The position numbers and the translations under genes are program-made. The notes beneath the pieces are model-generated. The model saw only the letters and a list, made by a program, of their open reading frames with translations, was not told the origin of the DNA and did no database searches. Positions 32,407 through 44,455 of a stretch of 64,000 nt of DNA are shown here, piece after piece. This stretch comes from Lobosporangium transversale (taxonomy: Eukaryota > Mortierellomycota > Mortierellomycetes > Mortierellales > Mortierellaceae), in NCBI RefSeq assembly GCF_002105155.1, contig NW_019028989.1, positions 558,001 through 622,000 of the forward strand, in the 5' to 3' direction. The number at the start of each line of letters is the position of its first letter. Positions within the stretch are counted from its first letter, which is position 1.

Positions 32407-35400
32407 ATGGCTTCAGACTCAAATATCGACACTCTCGAGGTGCTGCTACACCCAGGACTTATCAAAACTAAGGTAACGTTAAAGACCTACTCACAAAATG
32501 GCCTTCATGTTTGTCACAAAAAAAAAAGAGCAGGCTAAATTCGTTATCCTAATGTTCAAGCAATTAGTTCTAATAAAACTTGAAATCCATTAATATCAAT
32601 AGCTGTCAGCTCTTCCTCGATTGACAGCACATAAAGAAGGCCGACGGTTATTGAAAGATCTCCTCTCGATCACGCGATTTGGGACGCCTGCTATAGTTCC
32701 TATAGACACACCCAGCATAAATAACAGTAGTGGGGGTAACAAAGGGGACGACGACGTGGCAGCCCAGCCGATCCAGCAGCAAACAATGACACTTACGGAG
32801 CGTCAGGGTAACTAGTTGACTGATCGGCGGAGGGTTGCATTCTTTTTATCCTTGCACTTATTTAAATTAGTGCAGACGCTTGAACCCAATTTCCCTGAAA
32901 ATAGCTTTTAATTCCTCTAATGGTTTCGTGGATGGATAGATATGCTCCTGGAGCAAGCATATAAGACCTATCGCTTCGCATCACTATCACTAGAGGATAT
33001 TTTGGAAGTAGTGCCTCAACCAAATCAACTTTGCCTCATCACTACGATGATGCTTTCAACGCAGTACGTGCGCACACTGATGAATATATAAGAATTTTTT
33101 ACATGGAGAGAGACATGAGCTATAAAGAGGTTTTACGATTGTGGTGAGAATGTTTTGTAATTTCATTCACTCTATTATCTTTTTTTTATCGATCTTTCAG
33201 AAATACTACTATTCCAGAGATGGAAATCCTTTCTGAACCATGGGACGCTCTCACACTGTTCCAACGATGGATCCTTCGGTGTCGTATCAATGGCCTCGAA
33301 GAGTCAGGACTTGACTTTGGGGATTCAAAGGTCCATGCAGAGGCGTTAGAAACGAAACTCAAAGCCCTTGAGAAGGTACCGTGACCTTATAGATATTTAG
33401 GAATCAGCTCTAAAGAAGCAATCAAGCTATCAATTGGTCCTGCTACTTACGTAATATTTCTGTAATATCCTTATATAGGTTTCTTCGACTAAAAGAGAAC
33501 AGATCCTTCAATGCCAGCTTTCATCCGAACTTGGTCAATATTACTGTTGGAGCGGTCAGCATGCAAAGGCGATTGAGTTTTTGGACGCATGCCAGATTGT
33601 ACATCATGAACACTCCATAGAATCAGCAGCTGAGACTCATTTACAATGGTATAATGCTGGCATCCATGGACCGCTGTATATAACCCGCAACGACGAGCGA
33701 AATCTAAATATTATAGATGTATGGTTTTTGTATTTTAAATTTTCAACTTTAGTTACTTGGACATGGGTAGGATGATTGCACTTTTAAATCTATCAAGGTT
33801 GGCCACAGGGGAAGGTTTGAAAAGCCAAAAGGAGAGCCTATCGACTTTGAAGACATTAGAACAAAGTAAAGAGTATGTCAAGCTCGCAGATGAATTCTTG
33901 AAGGACAATAGCATGCGTGAACTTCCTTTTATATGGCGTCAGACGGTGCTTTACACGGCGTTAGAATGCCAGGAGCTTGAAGGGGCAACCTTTATTAGTG
34001 TTGCTAATGCGCTTTATAACCCAAGCGACCCATGTAAGCTTTCTTCAAGGGACTTAAACCGTCGTAAATGTGTCGCTTGTTGGAATAGTACAGCGGACAT
34101 AATTCTTAGTTTAAGTCTTTTCCACTCACGTCAGCATTGGCTTTTTATGCTGATATTTACAGGTACAATGATGCTCGAGATCCCTTCAATAGTTCTTCAA
34201 TTTTTGCGGTCGATTACGTTTCAGAGCGGACATGAGCCTGAAGCATATCTCTTGCCTTCAATATTCCAAGAGCTGATGGAGTTCATTAAAAAGGCACATG
34301 AGTCATATCATGACAATAAAATTCAGGATAAGATCAAGCATTTCACGCATAAACTGTGCATCAGTGTGAGGCATGTTCTTTGTTACAATTCTGCTTGGGA
34401 AACAGGTAAGGCAAAAGAGCTTCATGAAAATATAGTTGTATCAGCTCAATAACGTCAACATTAATATACATACACATGCTTATTATTATGTTAGGGCTAT
34501 TGGATCCTTCGGCAGAGGATTGGTCACAAGTTTGGGATATGTATAGCTTTATTTTGGTAAGCTTGAAAACAACGCAGCGCTGCCCAGTCTTTCCCCCCTT
34601 CTTCTCTACTGCACTGACGCCTTTTTTTCATACAAGTCGCAAGATATACCTACAGACATCCATCTATTAGATGAAGCATTACAAACACCACTTACAGTTG
34701 AGGCCGGAATTAAAGGGCTTATTCTTGAACGTATGGACGCCGAAGGTCTGGAACATTACATTCGACAGGTAGAGCACCTATTGTCTTATAAATTACTGCA
34801 AAGGAGTCTTATTCCCGCCCTCTGACCAACGTCTATTTATTACCATTGTCTTGAAAATAGCAATCTCTACCCCCACTATCATCGGCTCTAGTTTTACTTG
34901 CTTTTGGTGCCTTTGCTTGCAGTCAATCCCGCTATTATGAAGGTGATCGATATTTCCAAGCAGCCACAAGGTTCATGATCCAAGAACAAGACCATTCCTC
35001 AGTAGTTTTTGGACAAGTTGAGTTCCAGACTCGTAAACATGCTGCATGGGCGCAGCTCGGTATTTTAGCTTTAGAATTCGAGAAAAGAAGGGATCAGCGA
35101 ATTCACACCAGATTACAACAAAGGGTAGCAGCTAGGCTGCAGTCAGATCCTATGGCTAACTCCAATGGAGGCAGCACTAAAAGATCGTCAAAAACAGTGG
35201 CTAATTCGAATGCAGCAGTATCATCAGCATTGTATGGGAGTGCTATGGATGTTGATGGTTCAGCCGCTATGGACGCCGAAAGCCAAGAGCGTATTAAAAG
35301 AGAGACGCAGGCTAAGGAGGATGAGGCGCGCACAATGGATATCTGTCAACTCATGTCACTCTATACTCGAACCTATGGTATTCTTGAGTTTAACTTGCAA

Positions 35401-37986
35401 GTAAGTGCAAGAATTGCGTCTCTAGTCTTAATGCAGTATGACAGGACGTTTAGATGAAGGGTACGATTATATTGAAAGACTGACACTGATAAGGAACCTT
35501 TTTCATTCCATTTAATCGAATCACTGACCTGAAGCTGCGTTGCCTTGCAATCGGTATCAATGGTAGACAATGGGATTTCTTGTCTGGCTATGGACGTGCA
35601 GCAGCAGAAGCTCTTGACAAAAGCATACATGGAGGTACTTTGTTTACTTTTCTACTAGAATCAAATATATTATTCAAGTATGTTCAGAGCGTCGCCCTTA
35701 GATGTTTATATGATAGTGCTCATCATCTTCATGGCTTCATTATTTCACTTAGAGCTTTGCCAAGTCTATAGTGTTTTGGTGCCATTATGTGCAGTATTAG
35801 GAAGGGCCCAGGCTTTAGGTGTTGATCTGAAGGATGTCACATCATTGAACTGTCTTGATGCATTGTTCTCATCCGATCTTGATCCTATTCAGATCACGCG
35901 GATGGCAGCACTGGATATGGTACAGGGTTTATTGCCGTCTGTAGTAGGCAGAATTGCCGGCGGGAGCCGCGGGATACATTGCAGTCGATCTCAACATCAA
36001 CCGATCTCTATAAACGCTAATAGCAACACCAATAATTACAAACAGCAGCCGCAACAACTACAGCCACAACAACAACAACGCGGGGTTGCTGCATCTTACG
36101 TGGCAATGGTTGATGAGGACGCAGGACATAGTGCAATTTTGAAACTCTTTAGCTGGGTACGTCTGCGTGGCGTTATTGATGTTTTTGGTGCCTTACTGGT
36201 TGGTGCTATTACATCAATCCTGCCTGAAAATGCAAAGCTTACTTTGAGCGAGTTTGGCTACTATGCATTGTTTACCACTTCAATGGATAGTTTGGGATCC
36301 TGGACTGACCCACGGGTCAAAATCATCGCAATGCTCAGCAATGGTGATGCTGGGAAGGCTCTGGAGGCAGTCCCTGGGGCGCATCAGCGATTCTTAAAGC
36401 TACTAATTCAGGTGTTTGAAGACCAGCTGGCGTTTGAATCGAATGCATTGAGTAAAAAAATTGTAGCGGAGGCTGCATTACTAGCGGAGGAGAGGTTTGA
36501 TTCGCAGCGTGGCCTGACCAGGTCGATAGCAACATCTGCACTTTATGCAAGTTCACCCAAAACATGTGCGAGTATCACACGTTATGCTCTATGCCTTACA
36601 GATCTATATTACTTAGATGGAAAGCATCAGGATACATTGGCATCATTTCTTTATGGGTGCATGGTGGCCTCTCGTTGTTTTATAGATTTGGATCGGCTCG
36701 ATCGTCGGGTCTGGTCTGCATATACCCATACCCCATCAATAATTGCTCCACCATCTTCATTTTCGCCAGCACTATCGCAGGCCATCGTACCCTCACAAGG
36801 AGGGGTTCCTCTTTCAGGTTCGTTCGGCTCTCTGAATGAAACGGTATATCCAACTCTGACTTCATTGTCCGCCATGAATGGTGGCAGCGTTGGGCCCCCT
36901 ATTGGACTTGGTCTTACATCTAATTCAGCGCCAGCACCAGAGACAAATGGGATGAATCTTATGTCTCTAGGTCCAGAGCAACTCCCTGGACCCCACGGCG
37001 CGCCAGGGCCCATGTTTTCTTCGCTAGGCTTACCAGGATCATCAGGATCACCAGGACCAGCCCTAACAGGGCCTTCTTCTCTACCACCGCCGCCACCGCC
37101 AGGCCTGCCCATAGTCACTGGAGGAATGCCTATTGCTGGTGGTCATCATCAACAATTGCCCGTACCTTCTGCGTTTGCTTTGAGAGCCATCGATAGTTGT
37201 ATGCAACTGCAGGAGCCGCTGGCAAGCGCAGCATTGCAGCAATTCCTTCCACGAGTAGATTATAATCAAGCCTTTGCTGCTATTCGGCTTGCACATGAGC
37301 ACGGAGCGCTTACATTTTCTGGAAGAGGAACTTTAGCAATGGCTCCTTCTAATATACCAAGCATGCCCTCCTCCACACCCACTGTAGGGCTGAATCCAGG
37401 GATGGCGATCCCTACACCATTTGGGAGCTCAGGATCTTTTGGTAATAATGGTGCTGGAGGGTCTGGACCCGGAGCTGGAGTAGGACGAGGTGCAGGAAAT
37501 CAACAAGGAGTAACAGCCGCACTAGGGCAATTCTTTGGTACTCCGACCTTGTCATCGGCATCGAACATATCCCCAAGAGTGCAGTCGTCTGGAACCGTGT
37601 TTAGACCGAAGCTTGACGCCAATGGGACGCCAATTGTCAAAAGGGGATCCGTGGGTGCTGGTGGTCCTTTCATTCTGAATGGAGGAGGTAGTGGGGCTGG
37701 CAAGAGCCAAGTGGTACATAGTCCACATAGGGTAGGCGGTAGTGGTAGTAGTGTCCTTTCTCCCCAATTATTTTTAGATCTGGTGTTTGATGTATCATTT
37801 TTGGAGTTAGTCAGTCATTTGTGCAAGGAGAGCAAGGATCAGCAGGGTTTGTTGAGAGTGCAGGCACGAATTAACTGCAACCGAATGGCGCTTGATGTTA
37901 GACAGCCCTTCCGGGATCAAGTGCATCACTTGGCCCAACAAGATCTTCTTACAAGACTGTGGTCAAAGTACGTCAGGATCGGGTAG
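32407..37986 (+). CDS. INTS8: Integrator complex subunit 8 homologue with Gly/Pro-rich insertions
   Basis: Integrator cleaves nascent RNA polymerase II transcripts and, through INTS6/INTS8, recruits PP2A to chromatin. Twelve exons give 1451 residues: 32407-32472, 32603-32807, 32940-33063, 33201-33375, 33479-33648, 33753-34033, 34163-34405, 34495-34556, 34637-34768, 34861-35400, 35535-35677 and 35772-37986 (4356 bases, phases agree). Human INTS8 (995 residues) lines up in order: DALTLFQRWILRCRI against an AVLLYNRW segment, the TPR-like YYCWSGQHAKAIEFLDAC, LFTFLLESNILFNVL, SCMQLQEPLASAALQQFLPRVDY, and the C-terminal FLDLVFDVSFLELVSHLC. The extra length comes from a Gln/Asn run near residues 790-820 and Pro/Gly/Ser-rich segments near 1036-1184 and 1231-1377, which look like late insertions into a helical scaffold. 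The identity rests on recalled similarity, so profile confirmation is advisable. Confidence 0.82.
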
Positions 37987-38141
37987 TGATAATACGAGCT
38001 TATTTATAGACACATATTTTTTAAATGCAAACGCTGTTCTGCCATATTGTTTATTTAATACTCCTGCCACATAAAAGAGAACAACGGATATGAATTACTT
38101 TTGCATCTCAGAAAAAATGGGTAAATTATAACGCAAGGCCG

Positions 38142-39346
38142 TTATTTGCGTTGCATTTCTGTGTAGCGCACCCAAGAGTACAATCCTGAGCCGAATAAAC
38201 TCAAGAAAATGCCGAACCCATTCTACAAATATCAATAGAAGTAAGAATTAGTTCTTAGTAAACTTCCAAGGATAGGGTATTATGTGATACAAGCTCAAAA
38301 AAAACCCCCCCCCCATACCATTGCAGAAATAGGGTTCTGGTAGAATACCATGGCTAACAATGTCTGGACACAGGATTTAGCAGTTCCAGAGATCGTATTG
38401 GTCAACGCGGTTGTATACTTAATCTGTAGGAACATGGCTGTATTAATCAAAAACCCTGCTACGCCAGTAAGAGTCATCAAAAACCAGAATCCTAAATCAC
38501 CCAAAAAGTAAACTTCAGCCCAAATCTCACTCAGTTCGCCCGAAAATAGGACAAGTGGCAACAACAACAAGATGGAAATCGAGGTGTTGTAATGTAGCAG
38601 TTTCCACTGATTGTTATCTACAAGTGCCAGAGTCTTCTTTACATAGATGCCATACAATGCCACAAAAATACTGGATCCAACACCCGCCAACAATCCTGGC
38701 CACGAGAAATTGGTTTCTCCATAGGATCCTACAAAAAAGCCTAAAACCACAATTGCGCAGGAAAACACTGCCGCTGGCGAAGTCGTCTGACGGAGCATCG
38801 TAAATGTGAAGAGGATATTGAAAAAGATGGAAAGTGAACGAGCCACTTGATAGAATGTCACCTCCACCAGTTGGAGACACAAGTTATTAAGTGTCAACAT
38901 TAACACATAGACGACCGAAAGAGGTGCAATTTTTCGGGCTACTTCTGGATCAAATTCAAATGGAGGGACCATAGAGAAAGTCCGATTACTGTCAGGAATA
39001 AATATGAATAAATAAATAAATAAAGCTATATATTTAGCTTACAGAAGACGAGTAACTTCAGTTGTAAAGCAAACGTATTAAAAGATACATACCGCTTGCC
39101 AAGATGCCCAGAGACAACTAGTAATATCAACGCAACAACTAGCTGGAAGAGGGTAACGAAGAGCGGGAATGGGAACTTAAATTCTGATCCAGACAGGATA
39201 GTCTTATTCAAGAATACAACTGATAGAGATGCAATCCAGTAGAATGCAATGGCTGAGACAATCTTGGATAACGCATGCTGTTGTGGCGTCCGATGCACCG
39301 CCGGTGATGGCAAGAATTTATCCTCCCGATCTGTAGATGATGACAT
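38142..39346 (-). CDS. GDP-fucose transporter-like protein (SLC35C1 type), Golgi nucleotide-sugar transporter
   Basis: Three minus-strand exons, 39346-39093, 38988-38319 and 38222-38142, give 334 residues (1005 bases). Roughly ten hydrophobic helices fill the chain. Family landmarks are YWIASLSVVFLNKTIL in the first helix, PLSVVYVLMLTLNNLCL, FYQVARSLSIFFNILF, MLRQTTS, and LQIKYTTALTNTISGTAK followed by the helix with Gln-Thr-Leu-Leu. These fit the human Golgi GDP-fucose transporter better than other SLC35 or triose-phosphate members. It should exchange GDP-fucose for GMP in the Golgi. The chain ends SWVRYTEMQRK, a basic tail suited to ER export. Intron 2 has an A8C11 run. It is tail-to-tail with INTS8 (155 bases), and its ATG is only 94 bases from the stop of the upstream RTP1-like gene. 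Substrate specificity is inferred. Confidence 0.83.
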
Positions 39347-39440
39347 GGTGTAATGGAATAAGGAAATGCAAAAATTAATGGATCTCCTTGGTGGCACAGG
39401 AATTTGTAACTGGGCTTCAGTTTATTACATCACTATTTTT

Positions 39441-42400
39441 TTACTTATAACGGATTTCAGTCAATAACGGACTTGCAAGTCTTGTCGTTTGAGTTCTGCT
39501 CCTCGAACTGTCTGTTTCGCCACTCAATTCCATCCTCACAATCGCATCCAAATCTGCGATGCCTGTACGCGCCTGTGCTCGACAAAGCGCATCTTCGTCC
39601 ACTTCTTCAACATATCGCAGCGTCCTGTAGGCGCGTTTAAGTTGATCACTCTCTATCTTATAAAGCGAATGGGTACCTAGTGCTCTAACCAGCAAAACCA
39701 TTACTAATGATGCTCCTCTACGAACTTCTACTTGTCGATCCAGATCAAGAATCGAGAGTACCCAGTCAATCAGAAACCGCATCTCAGGTAGCAATGCTGT
39801 AGGACATGTTTCTGCTGCTGTAGCTAGAATTGTCAGGGCACTTGAGCGTAAAAGTGAAGCTACATCCACAACCGGATCACTTTGTTCATCATTGTCCTCA
39901 TGGGTTCCTTGGCTATTTTGCATTTTCCTATTTTCTTGTTCAGTTCTCCATTTTTGCTGCCGTTCCTCTGGCGTCAGCAATGCCTCAGATGCCTTCTGCA
40001 ATTTCAACTTTTCTATGGCTTTTTTTTTCTCTTGCTCCCTCGCCTCTACAACACTCTTGTCTATTGTAGTGTTCATAACTTTGTAAAGGCCAGGTAGAAG
40101 TGCATTCAAATAACCACCTAATGCATCCCCACACCGTTGTACCGTTTGTACAAGGGCCTCCCCAACCCTCAACCTCGTATCTAATGTCTGTCTGCCATCC
40201 TCATTTGAATAGATCTTCATCAGCTTCTTCAAGATTTCAGGTCCATGGGCGTCTGTCAAAGCTGCCAAACATTTGACGGCGTTCAAGTATATGAAGGAAT
40301 CTGGTTCCTGGATGTGTTGGACAAAAATGTCCAGAGTATGGTCTAATTCTCTTTCTGCTTCATCTCCACCAAATGAACGTGTAAGGAGGATCGATTTGGA
40401 AAGAATCATTTCACGAAGGATATGAAGTCCATGAGCCCGAACAGGGAGCAAGCTATCTTGAAGCGCAGCTAGTGCTGAGGCATATTTTTCCATCTCAATT
40501 TCCATTTCTGTCTTATGCGGAGCATCCTTCATGTTAAAGCTGTTATCCAGACGAGTAGGGATCAACGTCCGCAAATCATGTGCAACTCTCCGGATCTCAA
40601 TCAGAGGATGGTCAGAAAGCCTCTTCAATTGAGTCAGTATCAACGACAGAAGATGTCGATCTTGTTCTGAAAAATGTTCATTCTCTGAGTAATCGAAATA
40701 TAGATAAGTATTAATGATCATGGCACAGCGAGAGCGATACACTAAAATATTTATACAGCTTTTACCTGTCAAGATAGCAGAGAGTAGGGTCAATACCAGA
40801 CCCACGATTTCTATACTGGTCTCGGCATCTTCACTATCAGACAATTCAGTTGGATCGGCCATTTGATGCTCCAAAATATTGCTTGCCAGCCCAATGATCT
40901 GGGTTACTTTGCTCATGATGCTTGGGCCCAACTTTTGTGTCATACTTAGGATAAGCTGAAGCATTGTAAGCATCCTATATCGAGTATATTTGATGTGTTT
41001 GTGAGTTCTATAAACTCAGGACTATTACAGATGCTAATACTAAAACTAATGCTAATAAGTTTTTGCCGTTATAAGGGCTTACCTCCTTGGTGATACTGAA
41101 TTAGTTCCACGAGCCTTACTTGCATGATATTCGTCTAATAGATACACATAGAGATCTCCTGAAATGTCTCCTTGATGATCCCCAGCCTCGAGTTCACTTA
41201 AAAAGTCTAAAAACACATCAACATCTAACTCAAGCTGAGTTGCGGCACTATGGCCTTGAGTTCTATTGCAAAATGGAGGATTGCGTTCCATACCTACTGT
41301 AAGTATTTCAAGCTGAACAGAACATGACAAAGGACATAACCCTAGCTCACCTCCTACAACGCAGAACGGCACCGCCAGTTGGACCAGGAGCAAAGTAGCT
41401 CTCGCCAATAGTGCCCATCTCGACAAGGTCTGCGATCTTACGTCCAGTATACGACACTAAAGCTTGCCAAGGCTTTGACGGGGGCACAGGCATACGCCTA
41501 CGCATTACAATTGCTTTAAGGACCTCAACAGTTTCTCTTGGGTCTAAGATCCTTAAATATGATATCAATAATTCCCGGACCTTCTCACGCAGAACAGATC
41601 GCACTTGAGACAGAAATTCATACAGCCTATAGAGACTTTGTGCAGCTTGCCCTAGAAATGCTTGAAAAAGAGCAGGTGAAGGTTCATTGCCGACAAGGAG
41701 CGAGTGCAAGAACATTGTGGCTTTTGAAATTTCGAATTCGGAGGCTACTAGTGGGTCCAACTCAAGGTCATCGCCGTCTCCTTCCTCACCAACTGGCATG
41801 GAGGCGGTGTCTGACATGACTGGTATTTTCTGGTTAGCCTGAGTACCCCATTTCCATAGTGGTTCAATTTCTTTTGCAACAATTTCCACCTGACAAATGG
41901 CTGGGTTTTTCATCATCAACTTGTTGATAACAAATGTCGTAGTTTGAACCAACTGCGGGCTTGGAAGAATATGCTGTTTCTTTGCCTCATTAGTTTGGTC
42001 TGGATCGTCTAGTTTTAAATCCAGCTCTATTATCTCAAGAAGCTCAGGGCAGATGGTGCGATAGTATTCGTGGACCGATGACATCTGATCAGGAACGCAA
42101 GTTACCAACCGCGCGATCCTCTCCAGTTGATCCAACTTTATAATCTCCGAGCTGCCCTGCATGTACTCCAGTACGACTCGGACACCACCAGGACGAAGTA
42201 GGATTTGAGATAAGAATCGCCCACTAACAGCCTTAAGCCATGTGGGAGTCAGATGCTTTGGCGATGATGAGGATAGAAGGATAGTCAGCGATTCTAAGGA
42301 CTTAGCTGCCTCTGTGCTCCAGAACAAGTCATGAAACAATTTGGCGCTTTCCTCTTTTTGCTGAAGCTGGCGCGCTTTTTCGATCCCAAGTCCGCTACCT

Positions 42401-43657
42401 TGAGTTACCTCCGTTTGCCATTTTGAGTCTGCTGCATCTTTTGATAGGTTTACTGCCTCAGCAGAGAGCGGCTTTACTGTTCTAGACATCAGGTTCGCCG
42501 GAGTCCGCTTCGTCTGAATTGAGGTCGTCACTGATGGTGTTAGTGGGTCTACCCCTGCTTCTCTAATAGGCTTTGGGAGCGGGTGATACGCCAATTGTAA
42601 TAAAGCCGCATACAAATCAGGTACATGTCGACTGGCCAGGATACTTCCTAAAGTTGTAAATCGTGTCACTTTTGGAGAGTATGCCACGGTAATTTTCGCC
42701 AAAGGCTCGATGATGGACCATAAAAGGTTTGTAAGTTTATACTGGGTAACAAGATTCTCGGCGACATCAGAGGTATCGGTGCTATTGTTAGTGCTGGCTG
42801 TGATTCCTGTCCCTGATTCAGTGGCGAAAAGCTCCTTTTGCATAGTGTTGGATCGAACTCGGCAGTGGAGAGGCATACCGACTCCAGGCAATAAACATGG
42901 ATAAATCCCCCAGCAGACAATAATCTCGAGCATCGTATGAATCATGCGTTGGTCCATTAGTCCTAGAAGCTCCTTGTCGTTTGATGGATCATGTATTTCT
43001 ATAGAAGTATCATGTCAAGGATATGTCCTCTCAGGGCATTCTGTATCTGTAGAAAAGCACAGAGTTAATATCAAGACCGATTACCTCGATCCCGCACAAG
43101 TGTCAATAGAATTTCCTCAAGTCTCTTAAGCAGTTGAATAGATTCCATCACAAAGTCTGTTCGCACATCTTGACATCCATCGGTCAAACGACTTTCATCA
43201 TGATTATGACATGGATCTCTGGTATTTTGGAGACTCAGTCTTGACGTTGGTTCGCCCTCTATAGTCTCTGATCCTGACTGCAATGAAACACTATGCTGAT
43301 TTGCCAATTCTGCACGTAAGGTCGTAAGTGCATCTAATCGCTCCTGAAGGACCTGATCAACTATTAAAGAATGACGGTATCATAGTTAGAAGATAACAAA
43401 GCTTTTATGAATAAAGCTCCCTTGGCCTCTCCTTCTCGCCTATCATTACATCTAATAAACTTACTATTTCGAATATCAACCCGAGTCCCCACTAACACAT
43501 GAATCATTCGCAAATGTAATTTCATTTCCTTCTCCAAAGAACTTGCTTGTGAATACTCATTTGTAATGTCAGCAAGCATTCCCGCTTTATTCGTCATGTC
43601 CTTAATCTCATTAATGATATTGATATCTTGCTTTTTTTCGTCTACAAACGGTTGCAT
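39441..43657 (-). CDS. RTP1/TANGO6-like RNA polymerase II assembly and nuclear import factor
   Basis: Six minus-strand exons, 43657-43465, 43360-43085, 42998-41358, 41296-41083, 40974-40766 and 40684-39441, sum to 3777 bases (1258 residues). The chain is helical and HEAT-like throughout. The C-terminal third carries the two modules typical of Rtp1: a block around KYASALAALQDSLLPVRAHG with LDIFVQHIQEPDSFIYLNAV, and a last block with RRGASLVMVLLVRALG, RTLRYVEEVDEDALCRAQAR and GIADLDAIV. A charged coiled-coil segment (EREQEKKKAIEKLKLQ-like) separates them. Yeast Rtp1 (about 980 residues) and human TANGO6 (about 1090) help assemble polymerase II in the cytoplasm and import it. The exon 3 donor is a choice between two nearby GT sites in the same phase. 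The first in-frame ATG (43657) is used; a TTG lies upstream. Confidence 0.85.
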
Positions 43658-44455
43658 GTCGGAGCGATGTCTAGGAGGCAAGGCAGAAATGTGGTGCCAA
43701 CCGTTGTCATTTTCGGACGTATATAGGCATATTCACGTGATATATGAACCTTGATATTGTTGCAAAATTTAGGGGCAGATGTGGTAGGAGATTTAGGTCG
43801 TTTTGGTGGATTATGAAGCCGGTCACTTCCAGCTGCAGATAGATAAATAATTCTAACACAATAAAAGAACACACACACTACTCAAAGACTGGACGAGAAC
43901 AGTCAGTACTCAAATGGCTCTTGTGTAAAAATAAGGAACAAGGAGCCAGATTTTCCTGAGCTGTTGCTCGTTAAATAGTTGGTGGCGAACCCTCTACACG
44001 TGACTAAAACTAAAACCAACAATATGCGATGGAATTCCCCGTATACCTGGGCCGAGCTCTTCAAGCGTCTTCCTAAGAACCAGATCCGAGTCGAGTGCCT
44101 CCGTTAACGTACCTTTAAGTAAAACGATGCCCTCGCCTAAGAGTACGGACGTACCATAAATTGCTCGGCAATCAATTGGATTGTGTCTTCAGATATACCG
44201 TCTTTGAATAGCTTTAAGAGCCTTATTTAGCCCCTTGGGATTAGCGCTGTTGTGTCTGTGATTAAAGAAGTTAGTCGTACGTCGCATCAAGCCTCTATAG
44301 ACAGGCGTCTACCAATCAGCAATCAACCCATCCAGTTGCAGGACCCACTTTGCGCGAACCAATTGAAGTATCAATCCTGTACTTTGCTAATGAGAAAGGC
44401 CTGTACGGCATTTTATAAAAGTCACAGCATTTTAATATTTTTATTCTAGCTAATC
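43658..44455. other. Spacer between the RTP1-like and Mms22-like genes
   Basis: About 800 bases hold the promoter of the RTP1-like gene and the 3' end of the Mms22-like gene. A short CA-type run occurs near 43864-43880. Two frames of 65-78 codons lack coding character. Nothing else was seen. Confidence 0.35.

Noticed and set aside
35635-35658. 24-base intron in INTS8
   Set aside because: Too short for a spliceosomal intron, and the frame reads straight through it; the real intron is 35678-35771.
41351-41358. GTGAGC donor at the end of RTP1-like exon 3
   Set aside because: It gives a phase that does not fit any acceptor of the next exon; the GTAGGA site just before it fits.
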